Assembly (NCBI GenBank): GCA_026988135.1
Contig: JALSLT010000082.1
Span: forward strand, 1 to 9,595
DNA from: Desulfurobacterium sp.
Lineage (GTDB): Bacteria > Aquificota > Aquificia > Desulfurobacteriales > Desulfurobacteriaceae
DNA length: 9,595 nucleotides
Direction of reading: 5' to 3'
Below, one piece after another: positions 1 to 6,370 of this stretch. The stretch's first letter is position 1, and the number at the start of each line of letters is the position of its first letter. Below the pieces are notes generated by a model, which was not told the origin of the DNA, searched no databases, and saw nothing but the letters and a program-made list of their open reading frames with translations. A program made the position numbers and the translations under genes.

Positions 1-1
1 A

Positions 2-1723
2 AAATACAATCTAAAAACAAAAAAGGCAGAACTATTAAATGCCAAAGGAAAACTTTCACAAAGCGACTTCATTAAAGCAGAAAAACTTATAAGGGTATCC
101 GACTCTTTGTGGATAGCATATAATGGAATTTACACACCTTGCTGCAACTGTTGCGAATATCCTGATTGGTCTATCGAAGCGAAAGAATTCAAAATACAAT
201 CCGGCAAAAGTTTTAAAGGAAAATGGGTCTCTTTCGATATCTTATCTGTTCCAGTAATCATCTCACCCGTAATAAGCGGACCTATTGTTGAAAAAAGAAC
301 TACAGGATTCATATTCCCAAAATTCGGATATATCAAAGATCAGGGATTTACAATAAAACAACCGTTCTACCTTGTTCTCGGCAGAAGCTCCGACGCAACC
401 TTTTACTATGAAAAAAGATTTAACAACGGAAGTGCAAAAGGATTGGATTTAAGATACATTATTTCCCCGTATAGTGAAGGAAATATCTCTTACAACAGAA
501 TAGATACCGATGAAAAAGGAGAGTGGAATAGCAGGTTAAACCATTCCTACATAAAATCGGACTACTCTTACGGACATCTTAAAATAAACATAATAAGCAG
601 TAAGAACTTCTATACAGAAAACGGAACAACAGATGTCGAAACATTAACAAGCCAATACACAAAATCGGATATAACTTACTCAAAACTATGGAATCACGCA
701 ATTTTAAACACCAACCTTGTGTTTCTCTATAACCTTGACGGTTCAAGGGATACAATATTTCAAAAATTACCGGAAATCAACTTTTACCTCATGGATATTC
801 CACTTTACAAAAATTATCCTGTAACTTTCAATCTCGACTCAAGCTTAACTTATTTCTACAGAAAAACCGGATACAGAGGAGCACGACTCAACATAAAACC
901 GGCAGCAAGATACTCTTTCTTTTTTAAAAATATCAAAAACAGCTTTAAAATCAGCAACCTTTTCACGGAATATTTTATATCGGATAACGGAACGAATTTC
1001 ATCAACCGTAATTTATGGATGTACGAAGAAAACCACTTCACAAACTTATCGATAAAAACAGGTAACTTTAGAGCATCTATAAGCCCGGAACTATCTTTTC
1101 AATTTACAGAGAAAAAAACTCAAAACAACATTCCTGAATTTGACGGAACAGACAAAGTAGAAGAAGAAAAAAAAATAAAGGGAAGTATAGATATCTCTTT
1201 CTACAACAATGAAAAACGCATAGCAAAATTCAATATATCAAACAGCTACAATTTTTACCTTGATAATACTCCATGGGAGCCGTGGAAACTGGAATTGGAG
1301 CTATTTTCCGACGAACGACCTCTAACTCTTCGGGAATATACAGAAATCAATCACACAACAGGAAAAATTGAAAAAATAAATTCGAGAATAGATACCAGAA
1401 TCAAAAAATTGACCATCTGGGCAAACCACTACAAAGCATTTACAGATGAAACAAACAATTACCTTAGATGGGGAGGGGACATAAAACTAAACAGATATCT
1501 CTCCTTCTCTTATTCACAAAGATACGACTTTTTAAACCATCTTGACAGAGAAAGAACATATTCTCTATCAATAAATAGAAACTGTTGGAACGGCAATCTT
1601 ACATATCATTGGATAAAAAATTATGACGGAAAAACAACGTATCAAATTACGCTTACTGTAAATCTTCTAAAACTGGGAGGATATCAGTATAAGTATGAAG
1701 GAGAAAGAACTGGAGGTTCTTAA
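2..1723 (+). CDS. lptD: LPS-assembly outer-membrane protein LptD, 3' part (5' end outside window)
   Basis: LptD is the outer-membrane beta-barrel that, with LptE, inserts lipopolysaccharide into the outer leaflet. The frame is open from base 2 to the TAA at 1721-1723 (573 codons), so the true start lies to the left; the first usable-looking start at 107 is internal. The left part is the end of the OstA/LptA-like jellyroll, with the family signature around 'GIYTPCCNCCEYPDWS' (bases 125-172). It is followed by the conserved plug/barrel entry with 'TGFIFPKFGY', 'GFTIKQPFYLVLG' and 'SSDATFYYEKR'. The remainder is alternating aromatic/polar strands typical of a barrel and ends in 'NRNCWNGNLTYHW' and 'TYQITLTVNLLKLGGY', as LptD proteins do. 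Four Cys cluster at bases 140-154 and one lies near the C-terminus (1583-1585); in E. coli, Cys at both ends form the disulfides needed for function. The family assignment is firm; LPS chemistry and the partner are not visible here. Confidence 0.93.
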   Translation, partial: KYNLKTKKAELLNAKGKLSQSDFIKAEKLIRVSDSLWIAYNGIYTPCCNCCEYPDWSIEAKEFKIQSGKSFKGKWVSFDILSVPVIISPVISGPIVEKRTTGFIFPKFGYIKDQGFTIKQPFYLVLGRSSDATFYYEKRFNNGSAKGLDLRYIISPYSEGNISYNRIDTDEKGEWNSRLNHSYIKSDYSYGHLKINIISSKNFYTENGTTDVETLTSQYTKSDITYSKLWNHAILNTNLVFLYNLDGSRDTIFQKLPEINFYLMDIPLYKNYPVTFNLDSSLTYFYRKTGYRGARLNIKPAARYSFFFKNIKNSFKISNLFTEYFISDNGTNFINRNLWMYEENHFTNLSIKTGNFRASISPELSFQFTEKKTQNNIPEFDGTDKVEEEKKIKGSIDISFYNNEKRIAKFNISNSYNFYLDNTPWEPWKLELELFSDERPLTLREYTEINHTTGKIEKINSRIDTRIKKLTIWANHYKAFTDETNNYLRWGGDIKLNRYLSFSYSQRYDFLNHLDRERTYSLSINRNCWNGNLTYHWIKNYDGKTTYQITLTVNLLKLGGYQYKYEGERTGGS

Positions 1724-1735
1724 GAAAGAGATTTT

Positions 1736-1772
1736 ATACATCTATTTTCCTATTCCCGGAAAATAGATGTAT
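1736..1772. terminator. Perfect 15-bp inverted repeat after lptD; terminator or operator
   Basis: The arms are ATACATCTATTTTCC (1736-1750) and GGAAAATAGATGTAT (1758-1772), perfectly complementary with a 7-base loop TATTCCC. The repeat lies 12 bases after the lptD stop. As RNA it would be a stable hairpin, but no T-run follows directly; the nearest, TTTTT, is at 1787-1791. It is therefore either an intrinsic terminator without a standard tail or a protein-binding dyad. Its right arm ends inside an extended -10 element (1772-1780), so binding there would block the promoter of the transporter gene. Confidence 0.6.
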
Positions 1773-1780
1773 GATATAAA
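1772..1780 (+). promoter_or_regulatory. Possible extended -10 promoter for the transporter gene
   Basis: TGATATAAA fits the extended -10 form TGnTATAAT with one mismatch. No good -35 hexamer is visible 16-18 bases upstream, because that stretch is the loop and inner arm of the 15-bp inverted repeat; extended -10 promoters often manage without one. Transcription would start near 1787, leaving a leader of about 30 bases before the ATG at 1817. This is inferred from sequence only. Confidence 0.4.
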
Positions 1781-1802
1781 CACTAATTTTTCATTTAACC
1801 AT

Positions 1803-1808
1803 GGGTGA
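1803..1808 (+). promoter_or_regulatory. Ribosome binding site that decides the transporter start
   Basis: GGGTGA, with GGTGA matching the 3' part of the canonical AGGAGGTGA, ends 8 bases before the ATG at 1817. An in-frame GTG at 1805 lies inside this site and has no Shine-Dalgarno of its own, so the ATG is preferred. A four-codon mini-frame (ATG 1801 to TAA 1815) also overlaps the site but has no ribosome binding site. Confidence 0.6.
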
Positions 1809-1816
1809 AAATTAAG

Positions 1817-4006
1817 ATGCAGGCTAATAAAGAAAACAATATAAGAAGATTCAACACTTTTACTGGTGTTTTCATACCTACTCTTCTCTCCATATTCGGT
1901 GTTATTCTCTTTTTAAGAACCGGCTGGGTTATCGGAAATACCGGATTCATTGAAGGTGTCATTCTTATAACCCTAGCAATGTCAATATCTTTAGCTACCG
2001 GACTATCACTCTCTTCAATTTCCACAAACAAGGAGATTGGAGTTGGAGGAGTATATTACATCATTTCACGAAGCCTCGGACTTGATGTGGGTGGAACTAT
2101 AGGTATCCCTCTATTCATATCTCAATCGATATCGGTTGCTTTTTATCTTATAGGATTTGCAGAATCATTAAAGGGAATATTTCCTACACTACCGATAATC
2201 CCCATAGCTTCAGCAGTACTTATACTTTTCACAATTATAGCTTATGTAGGTACAGATTTTGTAGTTAAACTTCAAATCGGTATTTTTGCAGCTCTTATAT
2301 TAGGTATTTTATCGTTCGCTTTTAACCCTCACTTCTCTTTAATATCTGAAAATCTATCACCTCACTATCTACCGGGACAAAATTTTTGGACGGTATTTGC
2401 AGTATTTTTCCCTGCCGTAACCGGTGTAACTGCCGGAATAGCTATGTCGGGAGAATTAAAAAACCCCAAAAAGGCGATCCCCATAGGTATAATATCTGCT
2501 CTAACCGTATCATACATAACTTACATAGCCATAACTTTCAAATTATCCGCAACAGTACCGTACTCTATTCTTCAAAAAGACACCCTTGTAATGGTTCATT
2601 ACTCCCTTATACCCTATCTTGTATATATCGGTATCTGGATGGCAACCTTATCTTCCGCACTAACATTTATCGTAGGTGCTCCAAGAACGCTTCAAGCACT
2701 TGCATATGATGGCATTGTTCCCTCCGCTTTTGCAGCAACTTTGGGTTCAAAGAAAAAAGAACCAAGAGCCGGAGTTTTGATAACATTTCTAATTGCCCAG
2801 GGAATTCTGTTCTTAGGCTCCCTAAATACCGTTGCCATAATAATAACGATGTTTTTCCTAATAACATACGCCGTAACAAATCTCGCCGCCACTTTATACT
2901 CCATTCTAAAACCACCAACTTTCAGGCCAAGTTTCAAAACTCCATGGTATATACCTTTTTACGGAGTAGTAGGTTCTTATATCGTCATGCTTCTCATAAA
3001 CGCAACGGCAACAACAGTAGCAACTTTACTCCTCCTGATACTTTACGGATTTTTAAGGAAAAGACATTTTAAACAAGCATGGGGAGACATCAAAACAGGA
3101 ACTCTTGTTTCCATAGCAAAATTTTGCCTCTTAAAAGTATCGGAAAAGAAGCAGGATCCGAAAGAATGGAGACCAAACGTCCTCGTGTTTTCAGGAGCAC
3201 CCGGAGAAAGACCTTATTTAACCGACTTTGCAAAATTCCTCTCATTCAATGACGGCATAATAACCTTGGTTAATATCTTAGATAAAAGAGATAAAAATTG
3301 TAACAACATTACAGAAATAAAAAACAAGGAAACGGAAAAGCTTATTTCCTACATAAAGGAAAACAAACTAGACTTTTTTCCGAAAATCATAGTAGAGGGA
3401 ATAAAAGAGGGAACCTTTTCTAAAATATCTCAATATTACGGATTCGGTACCATAGAAGCAAATACCGCCCTATTCGGCTGGGGAAAGAATAGAGAAAACC
3501 AATTAAAACTTGTAAATGATATAAACAACCTTATGAAATTAAAAAAAGATGTTCTTATATTAAATCCAAACCAAGATAAAGGCTGGGGTAAAAGAGAGAA
3601 AATTGATATATGGTGGGGTGGAAAGGGGGGGAACTTTGCACTTATGACTTTTATAGCCCATACTCTTGTAGATAGTCCGGAGTGGAAAAGATCGGGAATA
3701 AGAATAATGAAGATTGTAAATTCGGAAGAAGAAGAAAAAATATTTGGAACCGCATATAAAAAACTTCTTAAAGCAGCACGATTGGAAGCCGAAATAGTTA
3801 TAGTCCCTAACTCCCCCCAAAGAGAGTTTAAGGAGTTAATAAGGAAATACTCTTCTTCTTCAGACCTTATTATTTTAGGTCTTGGAATCCCTAAAGAAAA
3901 CGAGCAAAGCCAAATTGTCGACAAAATCAATCACCTTTCCGAAAAAATGCCTACAACATTGTTTGTAAGAAGTATGACTCCAAAAGATATATGGGACATA
4001 GGATAG
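1817..4006 (+). CDS. SLC12-type cation-chloride cotransporter homologue (APC superfamily)
   Basis: This is a 729-residue inner-membrane secondary transporter. Residues about 18-413 form the APC-fold membrane domain with roughly a dozen hydrophobic helices. Helix 1 reads 'LLSIFGVILFLRTGWVIG', close to the eukaryotic NKCC/KCC helix 1 (LNIWGVMLFIR...), and further family landmarks are 'GGVYYIISRSLG' (77-88), 'FFPAVTGVTAGIAMSGELKNP' (197-217) and 'GAPRTLQALAYDGIVP' (287-302). Residues about 414-729 are the soluble C-terminal domain: 'RPNVLVFSGAPGERPYLTDF' (452-471) and 'IDIWWGGKGGNFALM' (596-610) match SLC12 proteins, followed by a universal-stress-protein-like alpha/beta segment ending near 'DLIILGLGIP' (683-692). 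The family moves Cl- with Na+ and/or K+; the ions used here cannot be read from sequence alone, and some prokaryotic members may carry amino acids. Start chosen at ATG 1817 from the GGTGA site. The gene follows lptD but probably has its own promoter; der follows after 67 bases. Confidence 0.87.
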   Translation: MQANKENNIRRFNTFTGVFIPTLLSIFGVILFLRTGWVIGNTGFIEGVILITLAMSISLATGLSLSSISTNKEIGVGGVYYIISRSLGLDVGGTIGIPLFISQSISVAFYLIGFAESLKGIFPTLPIIPIASAVLILFTIIAYVGTDFVVKLQIGIFAALILGILSFAFNPHFSLISENLSPHYLPGQNFWTVFAVFFPAVTGVTAGIAMSGELKNPKKAIPIGIISALTVSYITYIAITFKLSATVPYSILQKDTLVMVHYSLIPYLVYIGIWMATLSSALTFIVGAPRTLQALAYDGIVPSAFAATLGSKKKEPRAGVLITFLIAQGILFLGSLNTVAIIITMFFLITYAVTNLAATLYSILKPPTFRPSFKTPWYIPFYGVVGSYIVMLLINATATTVATLLLLILYGFLRKRHFKQAWGDIKTGTLVSIAKFCLLKVSEKKQDPKEWRPNVLVFSGAPGERPYLTDFAKFLSFNDGIITLVNILDKRDKNCNNITEIKNKETEKLISYIKENKLDFFPKIIVEGIKEGTFSKISQYYGFGTIEANTALFGWGKNRENQLKLVNDINNLMKLKKDVLILNPNQDKGWGKREKIDIWWGGKGGNFALMTFIAHTLVDSPEWKRSGIRIMKIVNSEEEEKIFGTAYKKLLKAARLEAEIVIVPNSPQREFKELIRKYSSSSDLIILGLGIPKENEQSQIVDKINHLSEKMPTTLFVRSMTPKDIWDIG

Positions 4007-4073
4007 TTGAAAAAACATAAATACAGTATATCTTCACTATTTAACCCAATATATTCTTTAAAGAGGCACAAAT

Positions 4074-5504
4074 ATGAAAAGAATACCGGTAATTGCTATT
4101 GTTGGAAGACCCAATGTCGGGAAATCCTCACTTTTTAATCGCCTGATAGGTAAGCAGGTGGCAATAATAGATAATACTCCTGGAGTAACAAGAGACAGAA
4201 TTGTCCAGGAAGCGGATATAGACGAACATACTGCTCTCCTTATAGATACAGGAGGAATAGACACTTCCAAAGAAACGTTCGCAAAAACCATAACGTCTCA
4301 GGCAAAAAAGGCGATGGAGGAAGCAGACGCAATCGTTTTTGTAGTAGATGGACAGGAAGGAATAACACCTATTGACGAAGAAGCGGCAAACATACTAAGA
4401 AAATGGAAAAAACCTGTCATTGTAGCTGTTAACAAAATAGACGAACCCTTTATGGACCATCTGATTTATGACGCTTACAAACTTGGTTTCGAGGAAGTTA
4501 TTCCCATTTCCACCATCCATAAAATCGGAATCCCCACACTTAAAGAAAAAATTCTTAAAAAACTACCGAAAGGCCTAAAGGAAATGGCTAAAACTCGTTT
4601 TACAGAAAAAGAAGAAAGCAATAAAGTAAACAGCTTGATTTCCGGAGAAGATATAGAGAAACTTAAAGAGATAGCGGAAACCATCGAAAAAGAGGAAGAA
4701 ATCGAAGTAAAAGGAACAAAAGAACCTCCTAAAATTGCAATAATAGGAAGACCCAATATGGGAAAATCCACACTATTAAATGCCCTTGTGGGAGAAGAAA
4801 GAAGCATAGTAAGCAATATTCCCGGAACAACAAGAGATGCTATAGATAGTTACATAAAAATTAACGAAAAAGAATATATTTTCATAGATACAGCCGGCAT
4901 ACGAAGAAGAGGAAAGATAAAAGACATAGAATATTACAGTTATCTTAGAGCGCTTGATGCAATAGACAGAGCAGACATTATCGTCCTTATGATAGATGCC
5001 GAAGAAGGTCCTACCGAAAGAGACTCTAAAATAGCAGGATTAGCTCTTCAAAAGTATAAACCGATAATAATCGCAGTAAACAAGATAGATAAAATAGAAA
5101 ACCGGAAAGAGCGAGAAAAACTTGAGAGAAACCTTGAAATGGTTTTCGACTTTATCCCTTATGCTCCTAAAGTATTTATCTCGGCAAAAGAGGAAAAAAA
5201 TCTCAAAAAACTACTAAAAGAGATAGAAGATATTTACCGACAATACACGAACAAGGTAAAAACTTCAGAATTCAATAGAGCGTTAAAAGAACTCATGGAG
5301 ATACACCAACCACCGGTTTACAAGAATAAAACCGTAAAAATCTATTACGGAACACAGGTAAAGATAAAACCTCCGACATTTCTACTTTTCTCAAATTATC
5401 CGGAAGGAATCCCTAAACATTTCAGGAAATTTCTTGAAAATAGAATAAGAAAGTGGTTCGGCTTCAGTAAAATTCCGGTAAGGATAGTTTTCAAAAAAAG
5501 ATAA
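4074..5504 (+). CDS. der: GTPase Der (EngA), ribosome biogenesis
   Basis: Der has two tandem GTPase domains and a KH-like C-terminal domain and helps mature the 50S ribosomal subunit. In this 476-residue protein, domain 1 shows P-loop GRPNVGKS (11-18), switch 'TPGVTRDR' (35-42), DTGG (58-61) and NKID (120-123). Domain 2 shows GRPNMGKS (225-232), 'IPGTTRD' (249-255), DTAG (272-275), NKID (336-339) and ISAK (369-372). The KH-like domain runs from about 385 to 476, with 'HQPPVY', 'KIYYGTQV' and 'PPTFLLFSNYPEGIP'. All G motifs look intact. The linker between the G domains (about 165-217) is long and packed with Lys and Glu. It is longer than in the compact B. subtilis protein of about 436 residues and accounts for most of the extra length. 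The start at ATG 4074 has AGAGG (4062-4066) 7 bases upstream. The 67-base gap before it shows no convincing promoter. Confidence 0.97.
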   Translation: MKRIPVIAIVGRPNVGKSSLFNRLIGKQVAIIDNTPGVTRDRIVQEADIDEHTALLIDTGGIDTSKETFAKTITSQAKKAMEEADAIVFVVDGQEGITPIDEEAANILRKWKKPVIVAVNKIDEPFMDHLIYDAYKLGFEEVIPISTIHKIGIPTLKEKILKKLPKGLKEMAKTRFTEKEESNKVNSLISGEDIEKLKEIAETIEKEEEIEVKGTKEPPKIAIIGRPNMGKSTLLNALVGEERSIVSNIPGTTRDAIDSYIKINEKEYIFIDTAGIRRRGKIKDIEYYSYLRALDAIDRADIIVLMIDAEEGPTERDSKIAGLALQKYKPIIIAVNKIDKIENRKEREKLERNLEMVFDFIPYAPKVFISAKEEKNLKKLLKEIEDIYRQYTNKVKTSEFNRALKELMEIHQPPVYKNKTVKIYYGTQVKIKPPTFLLFSNYPEGIPKHFRKFLENRIRKWFGFSKIPVRIVFKKR

Positions 5505-5510
5505 AGGAGA
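5504..5510 (+). promoter_or_regulatory. Ribosome binding site overlapping the der stop codon
   Basis: AAGGAGA starts on the last base of the der TAA. It is correctly spaced (8 bases) for the ATG at 5519 and too close (2 bases) for the in-frame TTG at 5513. It therefore fixes the start of the next gene at 5519 and suggests that its translation is coupled to der. Confidence 0.75.
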
Positions 5511-5518
5511 AATTGAAA

Positions 5519-6361
5519 ATGAAAAGGTATATTAGTCTCTTTCTTCTATACACGCTTATTGTAGAAACAATAACAGGAATTGTTCTTTACATCATGCCCC
5601 ATGGAAGTACAGCTTACTGGGTTAACTGGACCTTTTTAAGTCTTAATAAAACTCAGTGGGATGATTTACACATAATCTTCGGATTTTTACTGATAATATT
5701 TGCTATATGGCATACAGTCTTAAATTGGAATAACATACTGGCTTACATAAAGTCAAAAAAGGATACTCTTATATCAAAACCGTTTATCGTATCAACCGTT
5801 ATATCCATTCTGCTTTGTACTGGAACAGTTATGGGACTTACTCCTTTCAAAAAAATTATTGAAATAGGTAACGATTTTAAAGGAATGTGGGCAAAAAACG
5901 AACTCAAACCACCTGCACCACATGCTGAAATGTATCCACTTATAAAAATAGCGGAACTCCTTGAAATACCACCGGCAAGAGCATCAGGATTTCTCAATTA
6001 TAAAGGGATAAAAGTTATATCTTTGTACCAAAACCTAAAAGAAATTGCAGACATGAATAAAATAAAGCCTGTTGACATATACAAAACTCTTGTAACAATC
6101 TCTCCAAAAGGTCCTGTCCAGATAGCTTCATCCTGCCCTGAACTGGCAGATAACATAGGCGAAGAAACCATATCAAGCCTTGCAGAAAAATTAAATATTT
6201 CTGAAAAGGAGATTTTAAGAAAACTATCTCTTGTAGGGATAAAAGCAGATATTAAAAGCACCTTAAAAGAGATTGCCGTTAAATATAACACAGCCCCATC
6301 CGTAATTCTTTCTCTTATACACAGTAAAGGAGGTTGTAGTGGGTGTAGCGGTTGCAACTAA
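5519..6361 (+). CDS. DUF4405-like membrane protein with duplicated helical domain and CxxCxxC tail
   Basis: This 280-residue protein has no assigned function. The N-terminal 110 residues hold three hydrophobic segments (about 4-26, 50-68 and 88-108). They resemble the DUF4405 / small cytochrome-b-like group, with His51 and His65 in the second helix ('DDLHIIFG' and 'AIWHTVLNW'). The 14-residue offset equals that of paired haem ligands on one helix of b-type cytochromes; His28 and His135 ('PPAPHAEMYP') are other candidates. Haem binding is an inference. The soluble part has two related units, 142-191 and 219-267, sharing 'IAEL.EI / LAEKLNI', 'GIK' and 'LKEIA'. The protein ends in GGCSGCSGCN, giving Cys273, 276 and 279, a possible metal or Fe-S site. 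It sits 14 bases after der and 9 bases before argD, so it is probably cotranscribed with both, with no obvious shared pathway. Start ATG 5519 was chosen over TTG 5513 from Shine-Dalgarno spacing. Confidence 0.75.
   Translation: MKRYISLFLLYTLIVETITGIVLYIMPHGSTAYWVNWTFLSLNKTQWDDLHIIFGFLLIIFAIWHTVLNWNNILAYIKSKKDTLISKPFIVSTVISILLCTGTVMGLTPFKKIIEIGNDFKGMWAKNELKPPAPHAEMYPLIKIAELLEIPPARASGFLNYKGIKVISLYQNLKEIADMNKIKPVDIYKTLVTISPKGPVQIASSCPELADNIGEETISSLAEKLNISEKEILRKLSLVGIKADIKSTLKEIAVKYNTAPSVILSLIHSKGGCSGCSGCN
5942..6319 (+). repeat. Internal protein-level duplication in the DUF4405-like gene
   Basis: Bases 5942-6091 (residues 142-191) and 6173-6319 (residues 219-267) encode two units that align with an offset of 77 residues, then 76 after a one-residue gap. 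Shared positions include IAELLEI versus LAEKLNI, GIK versus GIK, NLKEIA versus TLKEIA, and N..P..I at the end. The two halves are divergent at DNA level, so this is an old domain duplication and not a recombination-active repeat. Each unit looks like a pair of helix-turn-helix-like helical hairpins. Confidence 0.65.
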
Positions 6362-6366
6362 GGAGG
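6360..6366 (+). promoter_or_regulatory. argD: Strong ribosome binding site of argD overlapping the upstream stop
   Basis: AAGGAGG begins within the TAA stop (6359-6361) of the preceding gene and lies 4 bases before ATG 6371. It is the best Shine-Dalgarno in the window. The overlap predicts translational coupling of argD to the DUF4405-like gene. Confidence 0.75.
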
Positions 6367-6370
6367 AAAG

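Noticed and set aside
107..1723. Start of the lptD gene at the TTG at 107
   Set aside because: The frame continues open to the left edge and the upstream codons read as LptD jellyroll sequence, so the gene starts outside the window.
1801..1815. Four-codon upstream frame (ATG GGT GAA AAT TAA) just before the transporter start
   Set aside because: It has no Shine-Dalgarno sequence, and it overlaps the GGTGA site used by the ATG at 1817; it is most likely chance.
3436..3930. Long antisense open frame (164 codons, minus strand) within the transporter gene
   Set aside because: It lies opposite the conserved soluble domain of the SLC12-like protein, has no ribosome binding site or family resemblance, and is a by-product of the codon bias of the real gene. 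The same holds for other antisense frames opposite lptD, der, argD and the right-edge gene.
4007..4032. TTGAAA followed by TATATC as a promoter for der
   Set aside because: The spacer is only 14 bases and the -10 match is poor. The region is AT-rich, so such hexamers are expected; der may instead be read from the transporter transcript.
4104..4757. Identical 12-base sequence GGAAGACCCAAT at 4104-4115 and 4746-4757
   Set aside because: Both copies encode the GRPN start of the P-loops of the two Der GTPase domains; this is explained by the known domain duplication and shared codon choice.
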